A DNA stretch of 64,000 bases from Pantoea coffeiphila (GTDB lineage Bacteria > Pseudomonadota > Gammaproteobacteria > Enterobacterales > Enterobacteriaceae): assembly GCF_016909495.1 (NCBI RefSeq), contig NZ_JAFBFW010000005.1, forward strand, positions 434,001 through 498,000. Direction: 5' to 3'. The translations under genes were made by a program, and so were the position numbers. The notes beneath the pieces were generated by a model, which worked only from the letters and a program-made list of their open reading frames with translations, was not told the DNA's origin and did not search any database. Each line of letters begins with the position of its first letter. Within the stretch, counting starts at the first letter, position 1. Below, one piece after another: positions 27,867-38,076 of the stretch.

Positions 27867-28058
27867 GGCTGGCTTTGGCCCCTGAAGGGCAATCCGCAGC
27901 GCTGAACGTAGCGAGGAAGCCAGGATTCGCCCACAGGGAAGTGGGCGAAAGACGCAGCCGCGCAGGACGCGCGTCTGCGTCGGTCCGACAGGCTGACGAA
28001 CGAAGTGAGGGCACCGCGAAGCGGCGCGAGGACCGCCCGGCAGGGGCCACAGCCAGCC
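27867..28058 (+). repeat. Dispersed structured repeat, full copy
   Basis: The closing stem pairs 27867-27884 (GGCTGGCTTTGGCCCCTG) with 28041-28058 with one mismatch. Inner stems are CGCCCAC/GTGGGCG and GACGCAG/CTGCGTC; the latter differs on both sides from the equivalent stem at 2985. It is followed by direct-repeat decay (CCAGCCAGCGCGAGCACA occurs twice). From 28059 to 28484 there is AT-rich upstream DNA of acnB and no other gene. Confidence 0.78.
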
Positions 28059-28484
28059 AGCGCGAGCACACAACTCCCACCCTCCACCAGCCAGCGCGAG
28101 CACATAACTACCAGCCATCACCAGCCCCTAACCCGAATCTCAGGTTATCAACTAATGCGAAAAGTTGACGATTTTTAGCACAAAATTAAAAGCGACAAAG
28201 ATTAATTACTGGATTAAATGCCGCTATATCACCCAACGAACAGAATAAATACTAAACATTAACCATCTGACTAGTGTGGAATGCTGTAAAAAAGGAACTA
28301 ACCGGAGTTGACGCACCTCGCAAATAATGTTGCTTATTTGTAAACAGATTAACATGCGAGCGAAATCCTGCTATGCTGCCCCACGCGGAACCGGGCGCCT
28401 TACCCTACACATGGATGGTTATCACTAATAGCGGTGACTTGGGTGACCCGGGATGCCATATACAATGAGAGCGAGGAGAACGTC

Positions 28485-31082
28485 GTGCTAGAAGAATACC
28501 GTAAGCACGTTGCCGAGCGTGCTGCCCAGGGGATCGTTCCTAAACCGTTAGATGCTTCCCAAATGGCCGCGCTGGTTGAACTGCTAAAAGCCCCTCCAGC
28601 GGGTGAAGAAGAATTCCTGTCAGACCTGTTGATCAATCGAGTCCCGCCGGGTGTAGATGAAGCGGCCTATGTTAAAGCCGGTTTCCTGGCCGCTGTCGCG
28701 AAAGGCGAAGCTACCTCCCCTCTGGTTACTCCTGAAAAAGCAGTTGAACTGCTCGGCACCATGCAGGGCGGCTATAACATCCATGCGCTGATCGAAGCCC
28801 TGGATGAAGAAAAGCTGGCTCCGATTGCCGCAGAAGCCCTGTCCCATACGCTGCTGATGTTCGACAACTTCTACGATGTTGAAGAAAAAGCCAAAGCGGG
28901 CAACCCACACGCGAAAAAAATTATTCAGTCGTGGGCTGACGCAGAATGGTTCCTGAAGCGTCCTAAACTGGCAGACAAAATCACCGTAACCGTGTTTAAA
29001 GTGACCGGCGAAACCAATACCGATGACCTCTCTCCGGCACCGGATGCATGGTCTCGCCCGGATATTCCACTGCACGCGCTGGCGATGTTGAAAATCGAAC
29101 GTGATGGCATTGTACCCGACGATGCCGGTAACGTTGGACCGATCAAACAGATCGAAGAATTACAGAAAAAAGGCTTCCCGCTGACCTACGTTGGTGACGT
29201 GGTCGGTACCGGTTCATCACGTAAATCCGCCACCAACTCGGTACTGTGGTTTATGGGTGACGACATTCCTTACGTGCCTAACAAGAAGGGCGGCGGCGTG
29301 TGCCTCGGCGGCAAAATCGCACCGATCTTCTTTAACACCATGGAAGATGCCGGTGCACTGCCGATCGAAGTGGAAGTCGACAAGCTGAACATGGGCGACG
29401 TGATCGATATCTTCCCTTACAAAGGCGAAGTGCGTAACCACGAAACCGACGAACTGCTGGCGAACTTCGAGCTGAAAACCGACGTGCTGCTGGATGAAGT
29501 GCGCGCCGGTGGCCGTATCCCGCTGATTATCGGCCGTGGCCTGACCTCGAAAGCCCGTGAATCTCTCGGCCTGCCGCACAGCGATGTGTTTGTTCAGGCG
29601 AAAGATGTGGCTGCCAGCACACGTGGTTTCTCACTGGCGCAGAAAATGGTTGGCCGTGCCTGCGGCGTGGACGGTATCCGTCCTGGCGCTTACTGCGAAC
29701 CGAAAATGACCTCGGTAGGTTCTCAGGACACCACCGGCCCGATGACCCGTGACGAGCTGAAAGACCTGGCCTGTCTGGGCTTCTCAGCCGACCTGGTGAT
29801 GCAGTCGTTCTGTCACACCGCTGCGTATCCTAAGCCGGTTGACGTGACCACTCACCATACTCTGCCTGACTTCATCATGAACCGTGGCGGCGTGTCGCTG
29901 CGCCCGGGCGATGGTGTTATCCACAGCTGGCTGAACCGTATGCTGCTGCCGGATACCGTCGGTACCGGTGGTGACTCCCACACCCGTTTCCCAATCGGTA
30001 TCTCCTTCCCGGCGGGTTCTGGTCTGGTGGCGTTTGCCGCTGCGACCGGCGTGATGCCGCTGGACATGCCTGAATCGGTACTGGTGCGCTTCAAAGGCGA
30101 AATGCAGCCGGGTATCACCCTGCGCGACCTGGTTCACGCGATCCCGCTGTACGCGATTAAAGCAGGCCTGCTGACCGTTGAGAAGAAAGGTAAGAAAAAC
30201 ATCTTCTCCGGCCGCGTGTTGGAAATCGAAGGCCTGCCTAAGCTGAAAGTTGAGCAGGCATTTGAGCTGACCGATGCTTCCGCAGAGCGTTCTGCCGCCG
30301 GTTGTACCATTAAGCTGGATAAAGAGCCGATCATCGAGTATCTGCAGTCCAACATCGTGTTGCTGAAGTGGATGATCTCTGAAGGCTACGGCGATCGTCG
30401 TACGCTGGAGCGCCGCGTAGAAGGCATGGAAAAATGGCTGGCCGATCCGCAGCTGCTGGAAGCCGATGCTGACGCAGAATATGCCGCGGTGATCGACATC
30501 GATCTGGCGGATATCAAAGAGCCAATCCTGTGTGCGCCAAACGATCCGGACGACGCCCGTCTGCTGTCTGACGTGCAGGGCGAGAAGATCGATGAGGTCT
30601 TTATCGGTTCGTGCATGACCAACATCGGTCACTTCCGTGCCGCTGGTAAACTGCTGGATGCCCATAAAGGGCAGCTGCCAACCCGCCTGTGGGTGGCTCC
30701 GCCAACCAAGATGGACGCTGCACAGCTGACTGAAGAAGGTTACTACAGCGTATTCGGTAAGAGCGGTGCGCGCATCGAGATCCCGGGCTGTTCACTGTGC
30801 ATGGGTAACCAGGCGCGCGTGAAGGATGGTGCAACGGTGGTATCGACCTCAACGCGTAACTTCCCGAACCGCCTCGGTAACGGTGCTAACGTGTTCCTGG
30901 CCTCCGCCGAGCTGGCTGCGGTTGCTTCTCTGCTGGGCAAACTGCCTACGCCGGAAGAGTATCTGAAGTTTATGGATCAGGTGGATAAAACCGCCGTGGA
31001 TACCTATCGTTATCTGAACTTCGACCAGCTGAGCCAGTACACTGACAAAGCTGACGGCGTGATTTTCCAGACTGCGGTCTGA
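28485..31082 (+). CDS. acnB: Bifunctional aconitate hydratase 2 / 2-methylisocitrate dehydratase
   Basis: An 865-residue [4Fe-4S] enzyme converting citrate to isocitrate in the TCA cycle; the apo form binds mRNA in E. coli. Cluster ligands are the Cys in [10 protein letters not shown] and both Cys in [11 protein letters not shown]. The N-terminal HEAT-like domain begins [17 protein letters not shown] chose a GTG start at 28485, six bases after AGGAG, because it gives the exact E. coli length and N terminus; a longer frame exists but has no support. It is monocistronic and followed by a strong terminator. Confidence 0.98.
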   Translation: MLEEYRKHVAERAAQGIVPKPLDASQMAALVELLKAPPAGEEEFLSDLLINRVPPGVDEAAYVKAGFLAAVAKGEATSPLVTPEKAVELLGTMQGGYNIHALIEALDEEKLAPIAAEALSHTLLMFDNFYDVEEKAKAGNPHAKKIIQSWADAEWFLKRPKLADKITVTVFKVTGETNTDDLSPAPDAWSRPDIPLHALAMLKIERDGIVPDDAGNVGPIKQIEELQKKGFPLTYVGDVVGTGSSRKSATNSVLWFMGDDIPYVPNKKGGGVCLGGKIAPIFFNTMEDAGALPIEVEVDKLNMGDVIDIFPYKGEVRNHETDELLANFELKTDVLLDEVRAGGRIPLIIGRGLTSKARESLGLPHSDVFVQAKDVAASTRGFSLAQKMVGRACGVDGIRPGAYCEPKMTSVGSQDTTGPMTRDELKDLACLGFSADLVMQSFCHTAAYPKPVDVTTHHTLPDFIMNRGGVSLRPGDGVIHSWLNRMLLPDTVGTGGDSHTRFPIGISFPAGSGLVAFAAATGVMPLDMPESVLVRFKGEMQPGITLRDLVHAIPLYAIKAGLLTVEKKGKKNIFSGRVLEIEGLPKLKVEQAFELTDASAERSAAGCTIKLDKEPIIEYLQSNIVLLKWMISEGYGDRRTLERRVEGMEKWLADPQLLEADADAEYAAVIDIDLADIKEPILCAPNDPDDARLLSDVQGEKIDEVFIGSCMTNIGHFRAAGKLLDAHKGQLPTRLWVAPPTKMDAAQLTEEGYYSVFGKSGARIEIPGCSLCMGNQARVKDGATVVSTSTRNFPNRLGNGANVFLASAELAAVASLLGKLPTPEEYLKFMDQVDKTAVDTYRYLNFDQLSQYTDKADGVIFQTAV

Positions 31083-31177
31083 TAACGCCGAGAGAGAGGA
31101 TTTTTCCGCTTTCAGTCGGTAAAAATCATTCAGATTGGGCAATGCTTCAGGTAGAAATGGATGAGCATTGCCCCGTT

Positions 31178-31206
31178 AAAAAGAGCCGCCGGTCGGCTCT
31201 TTTTTA
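31178..31206 (+). terminator. Intrinsic terminator of acnB
   Basis: AAAAAGAGCCG pairs with CGGCTCTTTTT across a five-base loop, ending in a T run about 95 bases after the acnB stop. The A-rich left arm makes it potentially bidirectional. The remaining 150 bases to the LysR gene hold nothing recognisable. Confidence 0.9.
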
Positions 31207-31358
31207 TTGCCCGTCTTAAACTTCCCCCCACTGAAAGCGGCCTCCCGTCAGGCTCATCTTTGCCCGAAGCCCCGGCGGCTGCCATTCCCGTCAGACCTGT
31301 CTCTGCCCGAGGCTCCGGGTGTGATGCCCGGCGGTCTGTTGTGCATTGATTTTCTTCT

Positions 31359-32282
31359 TCATGCCTGCAATTTCAGCCATGCCAGAAGCTCCGCCTGCGG
31401 GCTGCCCGGCACGAGGGGCTTTGGCGACAGCAGGCAGTAGTGGGAACCATCCTCGACAAACCCCAACGGCGCGTTCAGCACGCCGCTCTCCACATCGTCT
31501 CGCACCAGGTGCCACGGGCCGATGGCCACCCCCAGACCCGCCACGGCGGCCTGCAGGCTGAAATAGAAGTGATCGAACGTTTGCCCCGCATTATCAACAG
31601 AGGGATGATCCGCAGCGGCCGCCCATTCCTGCCATGCGCCGGGCCGGGTACGCGTATGCAGACGCGGTGCATCACGCATGAGTGTGGCAGTATGCTGCTT
31701 TTCGCTAAACCAGCCTGCGGCCTTATCCGTACGGCAAACCGGGCCGACCTTTTCAGCAAACAGCGGTTCGGCGTGATAGCTCCCCGGTAGCGGAAAATCG
31801 CTGCGGCGAATTGCCAGATCGATACCGCTGGCAAAAGAGAACGGGCCGCCGCCAGCAACAAGATGAACGTCGGTGCCCGGATGGCGAGCCTGAAAATCTG
31901 ACCAGCGGGGGATCAGCCAGCGCATCAGCAGCGTTGGTTCGCAGGACAGTACCCACCGCCGCTTCTGGCTGGCGCTGGCGCGCAGCTCGCTGACCGCCTG
32001 GCGCATCAAATCCATTCCCTCTCCGACTGCCCTCGCCAGCGTGCGGCCCGCAGCGGTCAGAAATACCCGTCGGCTGCGGCGCTCGAACAGCGCCACGCCC
32101 ATTTCGTCCTCCAGCAGGCGTACCGCCCGGCTGACCGCGCCGTGCGTAAGGTGAAGCTCAGCGGCGGCGCGGCTGAAGTTCTCCAGCCTGGCGGCGGTCT
32201 CGAAGCAGCGCAGCGCCAGCATCGAAGGCAGTCGCTCATCGTTTAATGGTGATTCAGGCTCACCGTTGATGTCAGAAATCAT
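31359..32282 (-). CDS. LysR-type transcriptional regulator (GcvA-like)
   Basis: A 307-residue LTTR with the helix-turn-helix at about residues 20-80 (LRCFETAARLENFSRAAAELHLTHGAVSRA), a GcvA/AmpR-like pattern, and a C-terminal effector domain. It is divergent from a LysE-family exporter gene with 66 bases between the starts, so it probably controls that exporter in response to an amino acid or similar ligand. E. coli has no equivalent pair between acnB and yacL. Confidence 0.87.
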   Translation of the reverse strand: MISDINGEPESPLNDERLPSMLALRCFETAARLENFSRAAAELHLTHGAVSRAVRLLEDEMGVALFERRSRRVFLTAAGRTLARAVGEGMDLMRQAVSELRASASQKRRWVLSCEPTLLMRWLIPRWSDFQARHPGTDVHLVAGGGPFSFASGIDLAIRRSDFPLPGSYHAEPLFAEKVGPVCRTDKAAGWFSEKQHTATLMRDAPRLHTRTRPGAWQEWAAAADHPSVDNAGQTFDHFYFSLQAAVAGLGVAIGPWHLVRDDVESGVLNAPLGFVEDGSHYCLLSPKPLVPGSPQAELLAWLKLQA

Positions 32283-32348
32283 CGTTATTCATCCTGATAA
32301 CCTACCGCTATTATCGCGGCAATTAACTCATTTCTGACAGGATAACTC

Positions 32349-32966
32349 ATGACCGAACTGATAGCTGTAATCACCATTACTCTGCTGGCCGTGATCAGCC
32401 CGGGGCCGGACTTTGCCATGGTCACGCGCAACAGCCTGATGCTGTCGCGCCGGGCGGGCGTGCTGACAGCACTGGGGATTGGCCTTGGCGTGCTGGTTCA
32501 CGTGACCTATACGCTGGTTGGCGTCGGGCTGCTTATCCAGCAGTCGCTCTGGCTGTTTAACACCATCAGGCTGGTGGGTGCCGTCTGGCTGGTGTATCTC
32601 GGCGTTAAAATGCTGCGCTCCCGCGCGGGCGGCGCGCCGGTTGACCGCCGTGTGTTACCGCTGTCCGACGCGGCGGCGCTGCGCACCGGCTTTCTGACCA
32701 ACGTCCTCAATCCGAAGACGACGATCTTTATCGTCAGCCTGTTTATGCAGGTGGTAGGGCCTGAAACGCCGCTGGCGGTGCAGATCGGCTACGGCGCGTT
32801 TATCTCGGTGGCGCATATGGCGTGGTTTAGCCTGGTGGCGCTGGGCTTCTCGGCGGGTGCAGTACGGGATCGATTGCTGGCCGTGCGCCACTGGATTGAC
32901 CGCGCTTTTGGCGGGCTGCTGGTTGTATTTGGCCTGCTATTGGCAGTAACGGGAGGAAATCGTTAA
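32349..32966 (+). CDS. LysE/RhtB-family exporter
   Basis: A 205-residue inner-membrane exporter with about six hydrophobic spans. The family signature SPGPDFAMVTRNSL is near residue 18, followed by AGVLTALGIGLGVLVH; the second half has LTNVLNPKTTIFIVSLFMQ. Members export amino acids or homoserine lactones. The divergent LysR gene is the likely regulator. The substrate is not determinable from sequence. Confidence 0.9.
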   Translation: MTELIAVITITLLAVISPGPDFAMVTRNSLMLSRRAGVLTALGIGLGVLVHVTYTLVGVGLLIQQSLWLFNTIRLVGAVWLVYLGVKMLRSRAGGAPVDRRVLPLSDAAALRTGFLTNVLNPKTTIFIVSLFMQVVGPETPLAVQIGYGAFISVAHMAWFSLVALGFSAGAVRDRLLAVRHWIDRAFGGLLVVFGLLLAVTGGNR

Positions 32967-33161
32967 GTGCGGCAGTGCCAATGCGTTCATGCTGGCGTGT
33001 GATACCCGCCGCTGACAAGCCGTTGCGAACCTGACCGTCGTCGATATTGCTGTTTTTCCCCCGCCGGGCTGCGATAATGCGCGCTGATGCTCAGTATTAT
33101 CCGGGCAGAGGCGCAAAATAGCCTTGAGCATGCGCGGTCAGTCTGCCGGGAGGGGAACACG

Positions 33162-33527
33162 ATGGAATATGAATTTTTACGCGATATCACCGGGGTGGTG
33201 AAGGTTCGCATGTCGATGGGCCACGAGGCCGTTGGCCACTGGTTCAACGATGAGGTGGATGAAAAAAATCTGGCATTGCTGGATGAAGTCGAAGCCGCCG
33301 TTGCCAGCGTTAAGGGCAGCGAGCGCCAGTGGCAGCGCGTGGGGCGGGAATACACTCTGTGGCTGGATGAGGAAGAGGTGATCGTTCGTTCTAACCAACT
33401 CGGCTTTGAAGGCGATGAAATGGAAGAGGGCATGAACTACTACGACGAAGAGAGCCTGTCGTTCTGCGGCGTAGAGGATTTTCTGGCGGTGATTACCGCC
33501 TACCGCGCGTTTCTGCAGGGGCGTTAA
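33162..33527 (+). CDS. yacL: YacL family protein (UPF0231)
   Basis: A 121-residue acidic protein of unknown function, almost the same length as E. coli YacL and sharing [20 protein letters not shown] and [18 protein letters not shown] chose the ATG at 33162 because AGGGG precedes it and the product then starts like E. coli YacL. Its place between acnB and speD is conserved. No function is proposed. Confidence 0.93.
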   Translation: MEYEFLRDITGVVKVRMSMGHEAVGHWFNDEVDEKNLALLDEVEAAVASVKGSERQWQRVGREYTLWLDEEEVIVRSNQLGFEGDEMEEGMNYYDEESLSFCGVEDFLAVITAYRAFLQGR

Positions 33528-33567
33528 GCCCGGTAGCCCGGCGCGATCATAACGTCCTACCTGAAAC

Positions 33568-33774
33568 GATCACTACCGTACAGTCAGTGTGGGAATAACA
33601 GCGCGATCTTGCCCAGCGGCGGATCGCGCTCACCGCCGACAGGCGGCTTAGAAAATAGATCCAGCAAGACCATCGATATGCACGGTGTTCACTGCCGTAC
33701 AGGCAGCTTAGAAACGGCGCTTTAGCTCTGCCTCTGCCGCTTCAGCGTTCACTGCCGTACAGGCAGCTTAGAAA
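33568..33774 (+). CRISPR. Orphan, decayed I-F CRISPR mini-array (four repeats, three spacers)
   Basis: Four repeats of the same family as the two large arrays start at 33568, 33628, 33687 and 33747. The last two equal the consensus (GTTCACTGCCGTACAGGCAG followed by CTTAGAAA). The first matches at 21 of 28 positions. The second is 27 bases and has CCGCC/GGCGG in place of CTGCC/GGCAG, so both sides of its hairpin stem have changed. All three spacers are exactly 32 bases. No leader or cas gene is adjacent; the main locus is about 4.3 kb downstream. Confidence 0.85.
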
Positions 33775-33818
33775 TAACAGGAAAGGTATGGTTTTAGACA
33801 GCACATCCTTAAGCCTGC

Positions 33819-33846
33819 TAAAGGGCGATCCGCAGGTCGCCCTTTA
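33819..33846. terminator. Hairpin downstream of speD
   Basis: TAAAGGGCGA and TCGCCCTTTA form a perfect 10-bp stem 25 bases beyond the speD stop, between that gene and the mini-array. The T run is short on the minus strand, so termination strength is uncertain. Confidence 0.55.
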
Positions 33847-33871
33847 AGGCTCTCATGCCTGTATGCAGCAG

Positions 33872-34681
33872 CTACTGCGTTTTTAATCCCACCGACGGAA
33901 TATTGCGTCCGTAGTAAATCTCCCGCATCTCTTTCCACAGCAGATCGGTGATCCGCTTGTGCTCCTGCGGGCTGAGATCGTCAGGTTTAGTGTTAAACAG
34001 ATAGTGGCGAAGATCGAAATCCTTCAGCAACATCTTGGTGTGGAACATATTTTCCTGATAGACGTTCACGTCCATCATGTCATACATCCCTTTCATATCG
34101 TCGGACATAAAGTTCTGGATTGAATTGATCTCGTGGTCGATAAAGTGCTTCACCCCGTTTACGTCGCGGGTGAAACCGCGCACGCGATAGTCGATGGTGA
34201 CAATATCGGATTCCAACTGGTGAATCAGGTAGTTCAGCGCCTTCAGGGGCGAAATCACCCCGCAGGTCGACACTTCAATATCGGCGCGGAAGGTACACAG
34301 GCCGCCTTCCGGATGGCTTTCCGGGTAGGTGTGAACGCAGATATGGCTTTTATCCAGATGGGCAACTACCGAGTTCGGCAGCGGGCCAGGATGTTCAGAG
34401 GTATCAATATCGCGCGGATCGATCGGCTCTTCGCTGACCAGAATCGTTACGCTGGCACCCTGCGGTTCGTAGTCCTGGCGGGCAATATTCAGCACGTTAG
34501 CGCCGATAATCGAGCAGGTTTCGCTGAGAATTTCCGTCAGACGGTTGGCGTTGTACTGCTCATCAATGTACGCAATATATCCGTCGCGTTCCGCTTCTGT
34601 GTTCGCGTAACAGATATCGTAGATACAAAAACTCAGGCTTTTCGTCAGGTTGTTGAAGCCATGTAGTTTAAGCTTTTGCAA
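33872..34681 (-). CDS. speD: S-adenosylmethionine decarboxylase proenzyme
   Basis: A 269-residue pyruvoyl-dependent enzyme that supplies decarboxylated SAM for spermidine synthesis. The proenzyme cleaves itself between Lys111 and Ser112 ([20 protein letters not shown]), with Ser112 becoming the pyruvoyl group. Sequence is nearly collinear with E. coli SpeD, with a few extra C-terminal residues. It follows speE by 27 bases in the same operon. Confidence 0.97.
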   Translation of the reverse strand: MQKLKLHGFNNLTKSLSFCIYDICYANTEAERDGYIAYIDEQYNANRLTEILSETCSIIGANVLNIARQDYEPQGASVTILVSEEPIDPRDIDTSEHPGPLPNSVVAHLDKSHICVHTYPESHPEGGLCTFRADIEVSTCGVISPLKALNYLIHQLESDIVTIDYRVRGFTRDVNGVKHFIDHEINSIQNFMSDDMKGMYDMMDVNVYQENMFHTKMLLKDFDLRHYLFNTKPDDLSPQEHKRITDLLWKEMREIYYGRNIPSVGLKTQ

Positions 34682-34708
34682 TTTCGTTCACCCCCTTAAA
34701 ATGCCCGG

Positions 34709-35566
34709 TCATTTGGCCAGCGCATTTAACAGATACTGTGGCAGGGCAAAGCTGCCCGCGTGGATTGCTGGATTGTAGTAGCGGCAGGTCAGCCCGGAGG
34801 CGGCAAAGCGCGCGGCAATCGTTGTTGCATCCAGCTGGCGCAGCGCCGGATTATCGCTGGCCCAGGCAAAGGTCATGATGCCGCCGTAGTAGGTCGGTAC
34901 CGCCGCCTGATAGAAGCTGACGTCTGTGAAATAGTGGCCGAGTTTGCGGTGGCTGTTGACCGCCTCGTCCTGCTGCAGGAAGCAGACGCCATTCTGCGCC
35001 ACGAAGATGCCATTTTCATTAAGGATGCGGTGGCAGCCTTCGTAGAAGTCTGAGGTGAACAGGCTCTCTCCCGGACCGATCGGATCGGTGCAGTCAGAGA
35101 TAATCACGTCAAACTTTTCAGCGGTCTGCTTCACGAAGTTCACGCCGTCATCAATCACCAGCGTAAAGCGCGGGTCGTCATAGGCACCCTGGCTGTGGTT
35201 CGGCAGATACTGTTTGCAGAAGGTCACCACTCCGGCATCGATCTCAACCATGGTGATTTTTTTGATGCTCTGATGGCGGCTCACTTCGCGCAGCATGGCA
35301 CCGTCGCCGCCACCGATAATCAGCACGCTTTCCGCCGCGCCGTGGGCCAGCAGGGGAATATGGGTCATCATCTCATGATAAATGAACTCATCGCGCTCGG
35401 TGGTTTGTACCACGCCGTCCAGCGCCATCACGCGGCCCAAAGCGGCATTTTCAAAGATGATCAGATCCTGGTGCCCGGTCTGCTCGCGATACAGTACATT
35501 ATCGACAGAAAAATACTGTCCGAATCCGGCATGAAGGGTTTCATACCACATTTCTTTATCGGCCAT
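34709..35566 (-). CDS. speE: Spermidine synthase
   Basis: A 285-residue aminopropyltransferase that makes spermidine from putrescine and decarboxylated SAM. The N terminus ([15 protein letters not shown]) and the nucleotide-binding motif [18 protein letters not shown] are intact, with the catalytic Asp in [16 protein letters not shown]. It is the first gene of speE-speD. The putrescine catabolic set at 22.5-26.9 kb would compete for the same substrate pool. Confidence 0.97.
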   Translation of the reverse strand: MADKEMWYETLHAGFGQYFSVDNVLYREQTGHQDLIIFENAALGRVMALDGVVQTTERDEFIYHEMMTHIPLLAHGAAESVLIIGGGDGAMLREVSRHQSIKKITMVEIDAGVVTFCKQYLPNHSQGAYDDPRFTLVIDDGVNFVKQTAEKFDVIISDCTDPIGPGESLFTSDFYEGCHRILNENGIFVAQNGVCFLQQDEAVNSHRKLGHYFTDVSFYQAAVPTYYGGIMTFAWASDNPALRQLDATTIAARFAASGLTCRYYNPAIHAGSFALPQYLLNALAK

Positions 35567-35676
35567 GGTGGGGTTTTCTCCTCATAACAGCCACGAAAAA
35601 TGGGGGGAAACAGGATAGCGATTTCTGACCGTGGTTGCACGGTCAATTCAGACGCGGGGAGGGGAACGGCGGGTAA

Positions 35677-36024
35677 TTATCGGACGTAGGCAAGCAGGCT
35701 CAGTGAGTCGCGGGCCAGGGATTTGCACTTGGTGTCGTTCGGAATGGCAATACCGCTCAGATCGCGATAGCTGTCCTCACCGAGTGCTTTCATATTGAAG
35801 CTGTTGTAATTGCTCAAATCCCAACGATTCTGCTGCGCATAAAACATCAACGCACGACGAACCTGCCCGTCCGGAAGATCCTGGTAGCCACAATCATTTT
35901 TCAGATAAACAAATACAGCGGTTAAATCGGCCAAATCTTCTGCTTCCGTTTCACTCAGGGCGAAACTGGTGGAGGAGAAGCCAAAAAGCCCTAGCAGCAA
36001 CAGAGCCTTGATGCTTTTCTTCAT
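35677..36024 (-). CDS. yacC: YacC family secreted protein (pilotin-like)
   Basis: A 115-residue protein with a Sec signal peptide (MKKSIKALLLLGLFGFSSTSFA, cleavage expected after Ser-Phe-Ala) and a conserved mature part (LSETEAEDLADLTAVFVYLKN, then GEDSYRDLSGIAIP). It resembles E. coli YacC, which is distantly related to type II secretion pilotins of the PulS/OutS group. I saw no lipobox cysteine, so it is probably soluble in the periplasm. I chose the ATG at 36024 because it starts the signal peptide. Its function is unknown. Confidence 0.9.
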   Translation of the reverse strand: MKKSIKALLLLGLFGFSSTSFALSETEAEDLADLTAVFVYLKNDCGYQDLPDGQVRRALMFYAQQNRWDLSNYNSFNMKALGEDSYRDLSGIAIPNDTKCKSLARDSLSLLAYVR

Positions 36025-36137
36025 AGTTATTCTCATTCGTGTGCAATGAGCAGACGTTAGCACAGTTCAGGCCGGGTGCCAGCCCCTTTTCCCTTAGAAA
36101 TCCTGCGATATGCCGTTTTCGCATTTTTTATCGCGGC

Positions 36138-36168
36138 TTGACCTTCCCGCTGGGTAAGGGTTTATGCT
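36138..36168 (+). promoter_or_regulatory. CueR-type copper-inducible promoter of cueO
   Basis: A -35 TTGACC (36138-36143) and -10 TATGCT (36163-36168) are separated by 19 bases, the long spacing used by MerR-family activators. Between them lies the dyad CCTTCCC/GGGTAAGG, close to the E. coli CueR box. It ends 36 bases before the cueO start. Confidence 0.85.
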
Positions 36169-36204
36169 GCCTGTATTTTCGACATCTGACAAAAGGAATG
36201 GATG

Positions 36205-37893
36205 ATGCAACGTCGTGACTTTCTAAAATTAAGCGCCGCGCTTGGCGCAGCAAGCGCCCTGCCGCTGTGGAGCCGCTCGCTGATGGCGGCTGAACAGCGT
36301 CCTTTATTACCCGTTCCCTCACTGCTGCTGCCCGATGCGCGCGGTGAAATTAAACTCGTGGCCCAGCAGGGCACCAGCCACTGGCGGGGCAAAGATGTTC
36401 CCACCTGGGGCTACAACGGCGGCCTGCTTGGCCCGGCGATCCAGCTGGAGCGCGGCAAAGAAGTCCGTGTCAATATCTTCAACCGCCTGCCCGACGCCAC
36501 CACCGTACACTGGCACGGTCTGGAAATTCCCGGCGAAGTAGACGGCGGGCCGCAGGCGAGAATTGAACCGGGGCAGCAGCGCAGCGTCAGCTTTACCCCT
36601 GACCAGCCCGCCGCCACCTGCTGGTTCCACCCTCATCAGCATGGACGTACGGGTTATCAGGTTGCGCAGGGACTGGCGGGCTTGGTGCTGATCAACGACC
36701 CCGAGAGCGGCAAACTCCTGCTGCCAAAACAGTGGGGCGTGGATGATATTCCGGTGATCCTGCAAGATAAACGCCTGACCGAAGACGGCAGCAAAATCGA
36801 TTATCAGCTCGATGTGATGGACGCGGCGGTCGGCTGGTTCGGCGATATGCTACTGACCAACGGCGCGATTTATCCGCAGCACGGCGTGCCGCGCGGCTGG
36901 CTGCGTCTGCGCCTGTTGAACGGCTGCAACGCCCGCTCGCTAAATCTGACTACCAGCGACGGCCGACCGATGTACGTGATTGCCAGTGACGGTGGTCTGC
37001 TAGCGGAGCCGGTCAAACTGAGTGAGCTGCCGATGATACCGGGTGAGCGCTTCGAAGTGCTGGTCGATACCTCCGACGGCAAACCGTTTGAACTACAAAC
37101 GCTGCCGGTGCGACAAATGGGCATGACGCTGACGCCGTTTGACCAGCCGCTGCCGGTGCTGTCGATTACCCCGCTGCGGGTCATGGCCAGCGGCACGCTG
37201 CCGGACAAGCTGGTGGAGATGCCTGCCGTTGCGGTGCCGCAGGCTTCCGACACTCGTTGGCTACAGCTGATGATGGACCCTGAGCTGGACCGCCGGGGCA
37301 TGCAGGCGCTGATGGATAAATACGGCCATGCGGCGATGGCGGGGATGGACATGTCCGCGCACGGGATGGGCGGTGCGACAGGCGATCGTTCTGCAGCAGC
37401 AACAGCCGGGAAAATGCAGGGCATGGATCACGGCAGTATGAGCGGAATGGACCACGGAAAGATGGCCGGGATGGGGCACGGCAAGATGGCGGGAATGGAC
37501 CACGGCGATATGAAGAATAAGCAGGCGAAATCTCCGGCACCCTTCGATTTTCACAATGGAAATAAGATTAACGGCGTTGCTTTCAATATGGAGAAACCCG
37601 CGTTCGAGGCGAAGCAGGGCGTGTGGGAGAAGTGGACCATCTCCGGTGAGGGCGACATGATGATGCATCCTTTCCACGTGCACGGCGCCCAGTTCCGCAT
37701 CCTGTCTGAAAACGGCAAACCGCCGGCAGCGCACCGCAGCGGCTGGAAGGACATGGTGCTTGTAGAGGGCTGGCGCAGCGAAATTCTGGTGCGCTTTAAC
37801 CACAAGGCGGACAAACCCAACGCCTATATGGCGCACTGCCATCTGCTGGAGCATGAAGATACCGGGATGATGCTGGGCTTTACCGTGGCGTGA
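36205..37893 (+). CDS. cueO: Multicopper oxidase CueO
   Basis: A 562-residue periplasmic cuprous oxidase that protects against copper. A Tat signal begins [14 protein letters not shown]. The copper ligands are in [27 protein letters not shown] and [15 protein letters not shown]. The Met/His-rich region that covers the type 1 site is long and repetitive here ([20 protein letters not shown], about residues 393-435). I chose the second of two adjacent ATGs because the Tat motif is then placed as in E. coli. The CueR-type promoter is directly upstream. Confidence 0.97.
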   Translation: MQRRDFLKLSAALGAASALPLWSRSLMAAEQRPLLPVPSLLLPDARGEIKLVAQQGTSHWRGKDVPTWGYNGGLLGPAIQLERGKEVRVNIFNRLPDATTVHWHGLEIPGEVDGGPQARIEPGQQRSVSFTPDQPAATCWFHPHQHGRTGYQVAQGLAGLVLINDPESGKLLLPKQWGVDDIPVILQDKRLTEDGSKIDYQLDVMDAAVGWFGDMLLTNGAIYPQHGVPRGWLRLRLLNGCNARSLNLTTSDGRPMYVIASDGGLLAEPVKLSELPMIPGERFEVLVDTSDGKPFELQTLPVRQMGMTLTPFDQPLPVLSITPLRVMASGTLPDKLVEMPAVAVPQASDTRWLQLMMDPELDRRGMQALMDKYGHAAMAGMDMSAHGMGGATGDRSAAATAGKMQGMDHGSMSGMDHGKMAGMGHGKMAGMDHGDMKNKQAKSPAPFDFHNGNKINGVAFNMEKPAFEAKQGVWEKWTISGEGDMMMHPFHVHGAQFRILSENGKPPAAHRSGWKDMVLVEGWRSEILVRFNHKADKPNAYMAHCHLLEHEDTGMMLGFTVA

Positions 37894-37929
37894 TGGCTGG
37901 AGCCGCCGGGGCAATATTGTGCCTCGGTG

Positions 37930-38076
37930 GAACTGGTGAGTTGATACCCTTTATTTTACGGTTTTTTCATCTATCTGATTTGTATGGATATTATTATGGC
38001 TGTAAAAAAGAGGGGTTAACGAGCGCTTAAAGCGAAAACCTGATTATCCTCATCGGGTTATCGTGACAGGATAACG
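37930..38076 (+). promoter_or_regulatory. Probable leader of CRISPR1
   Basis: An AT-rich, gene-free stretch immediately before the first repeat, ending in the inverted pair GTTATCGTGACAGGATAAC. The repeats decay at the other end of the array, which places the leader here and makes transcription rightward. Confidence 0.65.

Noticed and set aside
28434-28484. N-terminal extension of acnB
   Set aside because: The GTG at 28485 has an AGGAG site six bases upstream and yields the exact family N terminus and length.
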